Shown piece by piece: positions 8,167 through 15,499 of a DNA stretch of 47,928 bases. The notes below the pieces were generated by a model. The model saw nothing but the letters and a program-made list of their open reading frames with translations. It was not told where the DNA came from and made no database searches. The DNA lies in the NCBI GenBank assembly GCA_947425085.1, contig CANDYV010000003.1, positions 1 through 47,928 on the forward strand, given 5' to 3'. The translations under genes were made by a program, and so were the position numbers. The DNA comes from an uncultured Candidatus Saccharibacteria bacterium. GTDB lineage: Bacteria; Patescibacteriota; Saccharimonadia; Saccharimonadales; Saccharimonadaceae. Position 1 is the stretch's first letter. The number at the start of each line of letters is the position of its first letter.

Positions 8167-8745
8167 TTATAATTGCACGGTGTCGGTGATGAGGCCGGTC
8201 TTGCCGTCGCTGGTGACCGTGATTTCGATCGGATAGGCGCCGGGACTGAAATCAGAAATCGGAACTTCGAAGGGGCCACAGGCGGAAGTTGTGACGTCTG
8301 GCTGAGCAGGCAAAGAAGCAGTATAGACTACCGTTCCGGCAGGGTTTTTGAGACTTAAAGTGCAGGTGCCGGACTCGAGCAGATACTGGTCGATGCTGGC
8401 AGAGATCGTGAGCGATTCAAAGTTTTGGTCACGGTTGACGCCTTTATAGGCGACGCGACCGGTGAGCTCAGGGAGCTCATTGGGGTCTTCACCTTCGTAC
8501 TGGTTGACTTTATCTTCCGGCTCAGGGTCTTTATCTTCATCATCGACAGGCTGGGTCGGGGCGACTGGGCTCGGGGTGTTTTGCGGGGGTTCGGGAAGAG
8601 TTTCCTGAGTGTGATTAATGCTCATGAAAATAATAATCGTGACGGCGACAGCAACAACTAGAATTATTAAAAAACTAACGACAATAATCGGTCGTCGGTA
8701 AGGCGGAACGCGGTGCGCAGGATTAGATTGCTTTGAATTTGACAT
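8167..8745 (-). CDS. Membrane-anchored extracytoplasmic protein, Ig-like C-terminal domain
   Basis: This 192-aa protein has a short basic cytoplasmic tail and one transmembrane helix at about residues 19-42. A Pro/Glu/Asp-rich spacer (~50-90) then leads to a ~100-residue beta-rich domain with regularly spaced hydrophobic strands and two cysteines (TCTLSL and TSACGPF) that could form a disulfide. The pattern resembles an Ig- or FN3-like fold. No family is recognised. It sits 21 nt downstream of the LexA-like gene and 36 nt upstream of the lectin gene, all on the minus strand. It may be a surface partner of the lectin, but that is inferred from position only. Confidence 0.7.
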   Translation of the reverse strand: MSNSKQSNPAHRVPPYRRPIIVVSFLIILVVAVAVTIIIFMSINHTQETLPEPPQNTPSPVAPTQPVDDEDKDPEPEDKVNQYEGEDPNELPELTGRVAYKGVNRDQNFESLTISASIDQYLLESGTCTLSLKNPAGTVVYTASLPAQPDVTTSACGPFEVPISDFSPGAYPIEITVTSDGKTGLITDTVQL

Positions 8746-8766
8746 GACTTACCTTATACGTCTATT

Positions 8767-9111
8767 TTAAGCGGTTTCGGCGGGGTCGTCAAGGTCAATT
8801 CCGAGGAGATCAGCAGCTTGACGGAGGATTTCGGTTTCGTTGATGGTGGCCGTGGCGAGACGTTGGCGAAAGAGGGCGGTTGTTTCAGGAAAAGAAAGAT
8901 CGACGACCTCGAGAGAGCGGGCGGCGCCGGGGATTTTTTTCAGGGCACCTTTTTTGACGAGATTGTCGATATGCTCAGCGACGGCGGAGACGGAAGAGAG
9001 GCCCAGCGCAGACATGATTTCGCGATACGATGGAGATTCACCCTGTCGAGCCGTAAAATCATTAATAAAGTCAATAATAAGCGCTTGTTTTTTCGTCAAT
9101 TTAGTTTTCAT
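8767..9111 (-). CDS. LexA-type winged-helix DNA-binding protein without protease domain
   Basis: This 114-aa protein aligns by eye with the LexA N-terminal winged helix: TKKQALIIDFINDF, then GESPSYREIMSALGLSSVSAV as the recognition helix-turn-helix, then DNLVKKGALKK as the wing. LexA continues with a linker and an S24 autoprotease with catalytic Ser and Lys. Here only ~45 further residues follow, with no Ser-Lys dyad, so RecA-stimulated self-cleavage is not expected. The start is supported by a TATTAT-type -10 within 5-8 nt of the ATG. The gene heads a minus-strand run (TM protein, lectin) and is divergent from the LCP gene, so it may be a local or autogenous repressor of surface genes and not an SOS regulator. 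Confidence 0.75.
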   Translation of the reverse strand: MKTKLTKKQALIIDFINDFTARQGESPSYREIMSALGLSSVSAVAEHIDNLVKKGALKKIPGAARSLEVVDLSFPETTALFRQRLATATINETEILRQAADLLGIDLDDPAETA

Positions 9112-9153
9112 GTGTTATAATATAGTTATAATTGTTTTAATTGGGCCATCTTC

Positions 9154-9174
9154 ACGAAAACTCCGGGTTTTCGT
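9154..9174. promoter_or_regulatory. Inverted repeat between lexA-like and LCP genes, candidate operator
   Basis: ACGAAAAC (9154-9161) and GTTTTCGT (9167-9174) are perfect inverted 8-mers separated by TCCGG. The element lies in the divergent promoter region, upstream of a TATAAG -10 candidate (9191-9196) for the LCP gene. It could be the binding site of the neighbouring winged-helix protein, or a hairpin in a leader RNA. Confidence 0.4.
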
Positions 9175-9218
9175 TTGGGTGTTAAGATTATTATAAGATA
9201 TAGGATTTAGAAAGTCAA

Positions 9219-11114
9219 ATGGGCAAGACGACGATAGATGGATTAGCAGTACGCGAATCGAGCAACTCGAGGCGCCGGGTTTCTAGTGCTTCTGCCGGTA
9301 AGTCTATGGATATGGCTTTAGTTAAAAAATCGACTAAACCTGCACGCGCTAGCTCAGCGCGGCGCGATAATTCCCTGCCGGCTTCGACGCGGCGGCGTTC
9401 GACTACTAAAGTTTCTTCGGAAAGTTTCTTGGAGCCGGTGCAGAGTTTTGGATATGACGCTCGCGATGATTATGATTTTACCAGTGATTACGATAAGGAG
9501 CTTGACACAGCTTTTGGCGGCTCCGCTACAACAGCGGATAGTGGTGCAGACTGGTCAGACCTACTGGGCGAGCTTTCTTCAGAAACCGCTACCGACAAAG
9601 TTGGGGCGAATGAGTTTGTGCAGCCGGCAACTTCTGGACGATGGCTGGATGACTGGGCGGAGAAATCGAAAGATGACTTTTTGGCGGATGATTTTTCAGA
9701 TAAGCGGGATGCCCAGGAGGAGCAATCGGTACTCGATAAATTCGTAGATGACGAGGAAGATTCGGGAAAGAAGCCTAAAAAGCATAAGAAGCAGTCTTCT
9801 GTCGGCAAGGTGATGGCGCTGGCTGTACTGTTGCTCATGGTGCTCGGGGGCGGAGCGTTGTATCTGTGGGCCGACGGGCTAATTTCACGACTAACAGGCG
9901 GGAAGTCAGGTCTGTTTGATTCGTTGATGGCGATGGTTTCGGATGAGATTCCCTTTGAGACCGATAAAAATGGGCGAACTAATGTTTTGATCTTCGGAAC
10001 TGAAGGTTATGACATGGACGGGACTGCCGGAGACGGCGGGACGCACGACGGGGCACAACTCACAGATTCGATTATGGTGGCGAGCTTCGATCAAGAAACG
10101 AAGGACGTGGCGCTTCTGAGCTTGCCTCGAGATCTAAAAGTGCCGATGGCATGTTCGGCGGGCAAGATAAATGAGGTTTTTTGGTGTCATAATCAGAGTG
10201 GAACGAATGAGGAGGCTGGCGCAGAAGCCTTGATGAAACAAATTGGGGACATTCTAGGGATTGAATTTCAATATTATGCACATGTGAACTGGGCGTCGCT
10301 AGTTAAGATTGTCGACACTTTGGGCGGAATCACGGTGACTCTGGATGAGGATATTAATGACTATTATTATACTGGTATGGTGGCGAAAGCGGGCGAGCCA
10401 ATTACGTTGAACGGCGAGCAGGCGGTCGGTCTAGCCCGCGCACGGCACGGGACGACCGGAGGTGATTTCACGCGAGGTAATACGCAACAAAAAATCGTGG
10501 AAGGGATTGCGCAGAAAGTTCTCCAAACAGGTGTTGGAGTGAACGAGGCGCTCGGGCTGCTGAATATTCTAGGGGACAATTTGCGTTCAAATTTTTCAGC
10601 AGATAATATCAAAGCGGCGGTACGACTTGCGAGTGGTTTTAATATTTCAAGTATTCGCCAAGTTCCACTAGTAAATTATGACAAGAATATCTTCTACGTG
10701 ACGACAGCAACAATCAATAACATTTCGTATGTCGTGCCGTCGGCGGGCGAGCGTGATTATTCTGAGATTCAGGAATATGTCGCGGGGATGTTTAGTAGCG
10801 ACGGCGTGAAGCGCGAAGGAGCAACTTTTGCGGTATATAACGCGACGGACGGATATGGTGTGGCGTCAGCCGAGAAGGATCGGCTGGAAGCGGACGGATT
10901 TAAAGTTTTGAGGGTTGGCGATGCGGCTAGCGAAGTTTGCGAAACAAAATACTGCGTCTATGAGATGAGTAACGAAAAAGTGGCAACACGGGCGGCGCTC
11001 GAAGAGCGCTACGGAGTGGCGGTGCGGCCAGAGAGCGAATTGCCAGAAGGTGTTTGGGGTGGAGATGTGGACTTTGTGGTGGTCGTAGGGCTAGTAGACG
11101 AAGAGAGCCAGTAA
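9219..11114 (+). CDS. LytR-CpsA-Psr (LCP) family wall-polymer ligase
   Basis: LCP enzymes transfer undecaprenyl-linked glycopolymers (teichoic-acid-like or capsular) onto peptidoglycan outside the membrane. The 631-aa protein has an unusually long low-complexity cytoplasmic region rich in Ser, Arg and Asp (1-190). One TM helix follows (~197-218), then the LCP domain (~250-470) with LTDSIMVASFD, LLSLPRDL, and ARARHGTTGGDFTRGNTQQ, whose arginines bind the pyrophosphate. A C-terminal LytR_C domain (~535-625) is also present. It is divergent from the LexA-like gene and converges on khpB, from which a palindromic terminator separates it. It fits with the 2-epimerase and glycosyltransferases upstream as the final attachment step. 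Confidence 0.93.
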   Translation: MGKTTIDGLAVRESSNSRRRVSSASAGKSMDMALVKKSTKPARASSARRDNSLPASTRRRSTTKVSSESFLEPVQSFGYDARDDYDFTSDYDKELDTAFGGSATTADSGADWSDLLGELSSETATDKVGANEFVQPATSGRWLDDWAEKSKDDFLADDFSDKRDAQEEQSVLDKFVDDEEDSGKKPKKHKKQSSVGKVMALAVLLLMVLGGGALYLWADGLISRLTGGKSGLFDSLMAMVSDEIPFETDKNGRTNVLIFGTEGYDMDGTAGDGGTHDGAQLTDSIMVASFDQETKDVALLSLPRDLKVPMACSAGKINEVFWCHNQSGTNEEAGAEALMKQIGDILGIEFQYYAHVNWASLVKIVDTLGGITVTLDEDINDYYYTGMVAKAGEPITLNGEQAVGLARARHGTTGGDFTRGNTQQKIVEGIAQKVLQTGVGVNEALGLLNILGDNLRSNFSADNIKAAVRLASGFNISSIRQVPLVNYDKNIFYVTTATINNISYVVPSAGERDYSEIQEYVAGMFSSDGVKREGATFAVYNATDGYGVASAEKDRLEADGFKVLRVGDAASEVCETKYCVYEMSNEKVATRAALEERYGVAVRPESELPEGVWGGDVDFVVVVGLVDEESQ

Positions 11115-11130
11115 ATATTTACTGGCTCTC
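11103..11130. terminator. 28-nt palindromic terminator overlapping the LCP stop codon
   Basis: Arms GAGAGCCAGTAAAT and ATTTACTGGCTCTC form a perfect palindrome that includes the LCP stop codon (11112-11114). It lies between convergent genes, and T-rich sequence follows on the plus strand. Confidence 0.65.
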
Positions 11131-11148
11131 TGTTGCTTTAGGGAGATT

Positions 11149-11625
11149 TTATTCTTCGGAGCTATCGAGGGAGATTTTCTCGATGATAAGTTGGCGCTCG
11201 CGGCCCTCACCTTCGGAATGAGTTTTGACGTCGGAGTAGTCCTGAGCAACTTTGTGAACGACGCGACGGTCGGCCGCATTGAGGTTAAGACGTTTGGAGC
11301 GACCGGTGGCGCGAACTTCACGAATCCAATCTTCGGCTTGTTCAGCGATGCGGTCAGCGCGCTGGCGCTTATAGTCAGCAACATCAACATTAACACGGGT
11401 TAATTCCCCTTCGCGACCGACTAAAGCCATAGAAACAATGTGCTGGAGAGCGCGGAGATTGTTCGCCTCGCGGCCAATGAGGAGCGAGTTCATACTGGTC
11501 GAAGGGATAGAGAGCTGGATGACTTCGTCGTCAAGGGTAGAGTCGACGGCGACGTTGATACCGAAGAAAGACAATAGATCTTCGAGGTATTTAGTAGCGA
11601 AGCGAATTGATTCATCTTTATTCAT
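11149..11625 (-). CDS. khpB: KH/R3H RNA-binding protein KhpB (Jag)
   Basis: This 158-aa RNA-binding protein is of the Jag/KhpB/SpoIIIJ-associated family, which regulates cell-wall and division functions in Gram-positives. Residues ~1-75 form a KH-II domain with GREANNLRALQHIV in place of the GxxG loop. Residues ~90-158 form the R3H domain with ADRRVVHKVAQDY and a TSxGEGRER-like end (THSEGEGRERQL). The N-terminal Jag_N domain seen in Firmicutes is absent. It starts 5 nt after the yidC stop, the conserved yidC-jag order near the origin, so the two are co-transcribed. Confidence 0.9.
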   Translation of the reverse strand: MNKDESIRFATKYLEDLLSFFGINVAVDSTLDDEVIQLSIPSTSMNSLLIGREANNLRALQHIVSMALVGREGELTRVNVDVADYKRQRADRIAEQAEDWIREVRATGRSKRLNLNAADRRVVHKVAQDYSDVKTHSEGEGRERQLIIEKISLDSSEE

Positions 11626-11630
11626 GATTA

Positions 11631-12743
11631 TTAACTCCTTTTCTTTTTATGGTGACGGCTACTTTTCGCAGAGATGCGAGTAACTTTAACGCCGGGTTTG
11701 TCGGCGGATTTGGTGGAGTTTTTATTTTTCATCCAGCGATCGGAAGAGTTATCTTCAACGATTTGCGCTTCTTCGATACTTTTGAGTTCTTTGATGAGGC
11801 GTTTGTCGGCGGCTTCTTCCATCTGGTCGGTTTTCTTGTTGAGAATATATTTCTGTTGGAAGCCGGTCATAAGGTTACTGAAGAAGTAGTAGAAAACGAG
11901 CGCGCCAGGGAGGTTGATCATGATAAGGAGCATCATAATCGGCATCATGTATGACATCTGGCCGGTCATAACTTGGTTAAGCTCGGCTTGGTCCGGTTCT
12001 TTGCCGTCGGCGGCTTCTTTCATGATTTGACGGAAAGTTTTGGACTTCTGGGATTTTTTCGAGGGGAGCTGCTGACGAGAAATCCAGAACTGCGTAAAGG
12101 CAGAACCGAGCGCAAAGAGAAGCATGACAAAGGCGCTAACAGAAGTAAAGCCAGGCTTCGGGTCGAGGTCGACGAAGCCGAAAAGTTTCGGGTGGAAATC
12201 ATAGGTTTTCTCGGGGATAGCTTCGATACGAGCTTTGATTTCTTCTTCGGAGCCGCCTTCGGCGCGAGCGTCTTTGACGGCGGTCTGATATTCGAGATAA
12301 GGCTGCTGGAGCTGGATGACTTCGTCAATGCGCTCGATTTCGCGAACCGGGGCGTAGGCGCGGCGCTCAAGGTTGTCGTCGGGGGTAGGGACGACCATGA
12401 CGCGAACGGCAGTATAGAGCGCAATAAGAATCGGGAGCTGGATGATCAAAGTGATCATGGAACGGAACGGCTTGATGTTGTTGCGTTTGTAGAGATCCAT
12501 CATCTGAAGCGATTCGAGCTGACGATTGCCGTTACAATTCTTTTTAATTTCAGCGAGCTCCGGCTGAATTTTGCGCATTTGGCGGGTCTGGTGAAGCTGG
12601 CGCTTCAAGATAGGCCAGAGGCAGATTTTGATAAGAATAGTAAATAAAATAATGGCGAGACCAAAGTCGCCCACAAAGCCATAAACGATGAAAAGGATAT
12701 TCGTGATCGGGCGAACGATCAACATGTCAATTAACTCAAACAT
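11631..12743 (-). CDS. yidC: Membrane protein insertase YidC/Oxa1
   Basis: YidC inserts and folds membrane proteins, alone or with Sec. The 370-aa protein is the short Gram-positive/Oxa1 type, without the large periplasmic domain of E. coli YidC. TM1 is near the N-terminus. A cytoplasmic hairpin with RQLHQTRQMRKIQPELAEIKK follows, typical of the family. The other helices come after an extra extracytoplasmic insertion of ~90 residues (~115-200). The tail is long and basic (KSSRHHKKKRS), suited to ribosome contact. The start chosen is the second in-frame ATG, because TATAAT (12750-12755, minus) lies 6 nt before it. The ATG 12 codons upstream would precede the promoter. Order rpmH-rnpA-yidC-khpB is canonical. 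Confidence 0.93.
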   Translation of the reverse strand: MFELIDMLIVRPITNILFIVYGFVGDFGLAIILFTILIKICLWPILKRQLHQTRQMRKIQPELAEIKKNCNGNRQLESLQMMDLYKRNNIKPFRSMITLIIQLPILIALYTAVRVMVVPTPDDNLERRAYAPVREIERIDEVIQLQQPYLEYQTAVKDARAEGGSEEEIKARIEAIPEKTYDFHPKLFGFVDLDPKPGFTSVSAFVMLLFALGSAFTQFWISRQQLPSKKSQKSKTFRQIMKEAADGKEPDQAELNQVMTGQMSYMMPIMMLLIMINLPGALVFYYFFSNLMTGFQQKYILNKKTDQMEEAADKRLIKELKSIEEAQIVEDNSSDRWMKNKNSTKSADKPGVKVTRISAKSSRHHKKKRS

Positions 12744-12749
12744 AGTTAT

Positions 12750-12755
12750 ATTATA
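12750..12755 (-). promoter_or_regulatory. -10 box of yidC, leaderless spacing
   Basis: TATAAT on the minus strand ends 6 nt before the yidC ATG. TTGTTC (12774-12779, minus) 18 bp further upstream is a plausible -35. Confidence 0.6.
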
Positions 12756-12809
12756 ACACACCTCAAGAAAACTGAACAATACTTACCGGTTCTCCGGGGG
12801 CATCTACTC

Positions 12810-13151
12810 TTATTCAGTTAGGCTACGAGCAACTAAGTCGTGGATGGTGCGGCGGAGGTCGAGGAATGGCGTGTTGGCGACAGATTTGTTAAAGACAACA
12901 AAAACGCAGTCCATGGGTTGCTGGAACTCGGGGAGTTCGTGGCGAATAGCTTCGTAGACGCGGCGACGGATGCGGTTGCGACCGACGGCGGATTTGAGGA
13001 CTTTTTTGGAAACAACAACAGCAAAGCGCTGGTAGCCGCGAGTATTGGGCGCAAAAACTAGTGAGAGAGAAGGCGTGCGAATGGTCTTTCCCTTTTGGTA
13101 AACGTAACGGACGCCGCCGCGAGAATGGAATCGGTATTTTTTGGATAACAT
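12810..13151 (-). CDS. rnpA: Ribonuclease P protein component
   Basis: RnpA is the small basic protein subunit of RNase P, which matures the 5' ends of tRNAs. The 113-aa length is normal. It starts MLSKKYRFHSRGG and carries RFAVVVSKKVLKSAVGRNRI followed by RRRVYEAIR, the RNR signature helix that contacts the catalytic RNA. TATAAT (13160-13165, minus) lies 8 nt before the ATG, so rnpA has its own nearly leaderless promoter downstream of the rpmH terminator. The catalytic RNA gene (rnpB) is not recognised in the window. Confidence 0.95.
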   Translation of the reverse strand: MLSKKYRFHSRGGVRYVYQKGKTIRTPSLSLVFAPNTRGYQRFAVVVSKKVLKSAVGRNRIRRRVYEAIRHELPEFQQPMDCVFVVFNKSVANTPFLDLRRTIHDLVARSLTE

Positions 13152-13173
13152 CTGTATATATTATACACCTAAA

Positions 13174-13193
13174 AATACCCCCGAAGGGGTATT
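13174..13193 (-). terminator. Intrinsic terminator of rpmH
   Basis: Read on the minus strand, AATACCCC-TTCG-GGGGTATT is followed by TTT. The stem is 8 bp with a stable UUCG tetraloop. It separates rpmH from the rnpA promoter. Confidence 0.75.
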
Positions 13194-13207
13194 CTGCTCA
13201 GCGTCTG

Positions 13208-13345
13208 TTAGGCGGTGAGGCGGGCGCGACCCTTAATACGGCGGCGCTTCAAGACTTTTTGGCCATTTTTGGTGCTGTTGCGTTTCATGAAGCCGTGTTC
13301 AACTTTACGCTGACGTTTGTGTGGCTGATAAGTCCGTTTTGGCAT
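13208..13345 (-). CDS. rpmH: 50S ribosomal protein L34
   Basis: A 45-aa protein translated directly from the sequence: [18 protein letters not shown], then [18 protein letters not shown], ending GRARLTA. This is the standard L34 sequence and length, highly basic, part of the large ribosomal subunit. It lies between rnpA and dnaA and is divergent from dnaA, the classical origin-flanking arrangement. Confidence 0.97.
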   Translation of the reverse strand: MPKRTYQPHKRQRKVEHGFMKRNSTKNGQKVLKRRRIKGRARLTA

Positions 13346-13369
13346 AACATTGTCCTCTTGCTTTTATAA

Positions 13370-13583
13370 TAATGAAATACTTGTTCTAGTATACACTAGT
13401 TTTCCACTTTTTTCAAGAAGTTTTCCACACATTCTTCCAGAGTAGGCGGCGAGTTGTGGAAAAGTCGACCCCTGTAATTGGGGAGCGATATTATAACATG
13501 TCGGAAAATAGGGTAAAAACTGTGGAAAAGTCGGGGGATGTTTGCTATAATTGGGGTAGTTAAGGAGGTCACCAGAGAGGTCT
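13370..13583. promoter_or_regulatory. rpmH-dnaA intergenic region with DnaA-box-like sites and dnaA promoter
   Basis: TTTTCCACT (13400-13408) and TTTTCCACA (13421-13429) occur on the plus strand. TGTGGAAAA occurs at 13455-13463 and 13521-13529, the last two within the identical 13-mer TGTGGAAAAGTCG. These match the DnaA consensus TTATNCACA with one change and would allow DnaA autoregulation. The dnaA -10 TATAAT is at 13546-13551, followed by AAGGAGGT (13562-13569), a perfect anti-SD complement but 14 nt from the ATG. A closer GAGAGG (13575-13580) may be the working site. Confidence 0.7.
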
Positions 13584-14951
13584 ATGTTGGACGTGTGGAA
13601 AAATGTGCTAGCTGAAGTCGAGCAGACCATTCCGCGCGAGCAGTTTTCGACGTGGTTTACGGGGACGGAACTTTTAGAGGCGGATAATGGGGTTGTAGTT
13701 GTGGGGGTGCCAAATGTGTTTAAACGAACGCAACTGCAGGCGAAATACTCTGAAGTAATTCGGATGGCTTTCGAGCATAACGGCGTAGCGGTAGTGGATT
13801 TGAAATATCAGGTGATGAGCCGGGAGAAACCGCGAGGCGCACGGATTGGCGAAGGAGCGATGCGCCCGACAGCGGTGGCGACGGTGGCGAGCAATAATAT
13901 TCGACCGTCGAGTTCAGTGAGTGGGTCGATACAAACGGGTCTGAATCCGCGTTATACCTTGGATAATTTCGTGATTGGATCGAATAATGATCTAGCGGTG
14001 AGTGTGGCGCAGAATATTATTAACAATCCGGGGGTGAGCTATAATCCGTTTTTCCTTTACGGCGGGCCGGGGCTAGGCAAGACGCATCTCGTGCAGGCGA
14101 TTGGTAATGCCCTGCTCCAGAATAATCCGAAGATGAAGATTTTGTATACGCCGATTTCGAGCTTCTATTCGGAGTTTATTAAGTCACTGCAAAATAAGAA
14201 AAGCGATGCGTTTCGGGAGAAATATCGAAAGCTGGACGTGCTGATTATTGATGATTTTCAGATGATTATGAATAAGGATGCGTCGCAGGTTGAGTTTTTT
14301 GATATTTTTAACGAGCTATACGCGCTAAATAAGCAGATCATTGTGACGTCGGATCGGCTACCGGACCAGATTAAGTCGGTGGACGTCCGATTGTCGTCAA
14401 GGTTGTCGCAGTCGGGGGCGTATGATTTGCAGTTACCACAGTTTGAGGATCGGTGTGCGATTTTGAAGTCGAAGGCAGAGTTTAAGGGGGCAGAAATTGA
14501 GGATGAGGCGATTGAGTATATTGCGGAGAATATCAAGACGAATATTCGGGCGCTAGAGGGGGAGTTGGAGCATATTTTGGCAGTGGCAGACTTCAAGAAT
14601 ATGACGCCGCTTGAAGTGATTAATGAGGGGTATATCAATACTGGGAATGCGCAACGAACGAAGACAGTGTCGCCGAAGCTAGTGATTGAGAAAGTGGCGA
14701 AATATTATCAGATGACGCCGAAGGAGATGTGCAGCAAGAGTCGGGTGGCACATATCAAGAACGCTCGGCAGGTGGCGATGTATATTTTGTCGAAAGACCT
14801 TTCGATGAGTACGCCGAAGATCGCCTTGGAAGTGGGGGTGAAAGACCATACGACCGTAATGCATGGCGTGAGGAAAATTGAGGCGGATTTGAAGCTGAAT
14901 TTTAATCTGCGCGATCAGATTGCCTCGATTAAGGAAAAGATTTATGGGTAG
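13584..14951 (+). CDS. dnaA: Chromosomal replication initiator DnaA
   Basis: DnaA binds 9-mer boxes at oriC, oligomerises with ATP and melts the origin. The 455-aa protein has domain I (1-80, VWKNVLAEVEQ start), a short linker, and an AAA+ domain with Walker A GPGLGKTH (161-168) and Walker B VLIIDDFQM (~213). The C-terminal domain IV contains the box-binding signature, with STPKIALEVGVKDHTTVMHG at about 408-427. DnaA-box-like sites lie on both sides of the gene. Order dnaA-dnaN-recF is canonical. Confidence 0.98.
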   Translation: MLDVWKNVLAEVEQTIPREQFSTWFTGTELLEADNGVVVVGVPNVFKRTQLQAKYSEVIRMAFEHNGVAVVDLKYQVMSREKPRGARIGEGAMRPTAVATVASNNIRPSSSVSGSIQTGLNPRYTLDNFVIGSNNDLAVSVAQNIINNPGVSYNPFFLYGGPGLGKTHLVQAIGNALLQNNPKMKILYTPISSFYSEFIKSLQNKKSDAFREKYRKLDVLIIDDFQMIMNKDASQVEFFDIFNELYALNKQIIVTSDRLPDQIKSVDVRLSSRLSQSGAYDLQLPQFEDRCAILKSKAEFKGAEIEDEAIEYIAENIKTNIRALEGELEHILAVADFKNMTPLEVINEGYINTGNAQRTKTVSPKLVIEKVAKYYQMTPKEMCSKSRVAHIKNARQVAMYILSKDLSMSTPKIALEVGVKDHTTVMHGVRKIEADLKLNFNLRDQIASIKEKIYG

Positions 14952-14958
14952 GACCTTG

Positions 14959-15032
14959 TGCGAATATATTTCCAATAAAATATATTCGCAAGACAGCGTT
15001 GCCTCGGTAAACAAAAGCATTAGCTTTTGTTT
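14959..15032. terminator. Two hairpins after dnaA
   Basis: Hairpin one has 13-bp arms TGCGAATATATTT (14959-14971) and AAATATATTCGCA (14978-14990). Hairpin two has 10-bp arms AAACAAAAGC (15009-15018) and GCTTTTGTTT (15023-15032) around ATTA. They lie between dnaA and the iteron block and could terminate dnaA transcription or insulate the origin. Neither has a long T run. Confidence 0.5.
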
Positions 15033-15051
15033 CCGCTCGGCTCCTAGTCTT

Positions 15052-15146
15052 GTTCGGGTTTTTGAGGCATGTTCGGGTGCTGGATTTTGTTCGGGTTTGA
15101 AAAATGTTCGGGTTTTTGACGTTCGGTTTTTAAACTTTGTTCGGGT
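15052..15146 (+). repeat. GTTCGGGT iteron-like array in the dnaA-dnaN region
   Basis: GTTCGGGT occurs exactly at 15052, 15071, 15089, 15106 and 15139, with a variant GTTCGGTT at 15121. Steps are 19, 18, 17, 15 and 18 bp. The array lies upstream of the DnaA-box cluster and has no coding explanation. Origin-binding-protein iterons usually have such regular spacing. Confidence 0.7.
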
Positions 15147-15152
15147 GTTTTC

Positions 15153-15382
15153 TGTGGAAAACTTGTGGAGAAGTTTGCGGGAAAGTTTGTTGAAAACTTG
15201 TGGGAAAGTTTCCACAAGTTGGCGGGATAGTGGGTTTTGCACATGGCGAGGCGGAAAAAGTCGGGTTTTCCACGGTTTGGTGGAAAAGTTTTCCTATGGG
15301 TTTTCCACGCAGATTAACAGGGGTATACGGGCAGTTTTGCACAGTTTCCACAGGACTTACTATTACTACTATTATTATATTA
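15153..15382. other. oriC: Putative oriC: DnaA-box cluster and DnaA-trio tract
   Basis: Box-like sites are TGTGGAAAA (15153-15161), TTTCCACAA (15209-15217), TTTTGCACA (15235-15243 and 15335-15343, exactly 100 bp apart), TTTTCCACG (15266-15274, 15301-15309) and GTTTCCACA (15344-15352). They are followed by seven consecutive [C/T]TA triplets at 15357-15377, the complement of the 3'-GAT-type DnaA-trio motif known from Bacillus subtilis. The T/A-rich tract continues to about 15382 as a likely unwinding element. An inverted repeat (15195-15203/15212-15220) lies inside the cluster. Confidence 0.75.
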
Positions 15383-15499
15383 GGAAGTTTTGGAGCGATA
15401 CCGCGGAGATTTGCGGAGAAGGAAAAAGTGCGAACATTTAAAAGTAGCGTACAGAAGGTTAGAAGGTAGATTTGGAGTTATTAGAAGAAAGGAAGAAAT

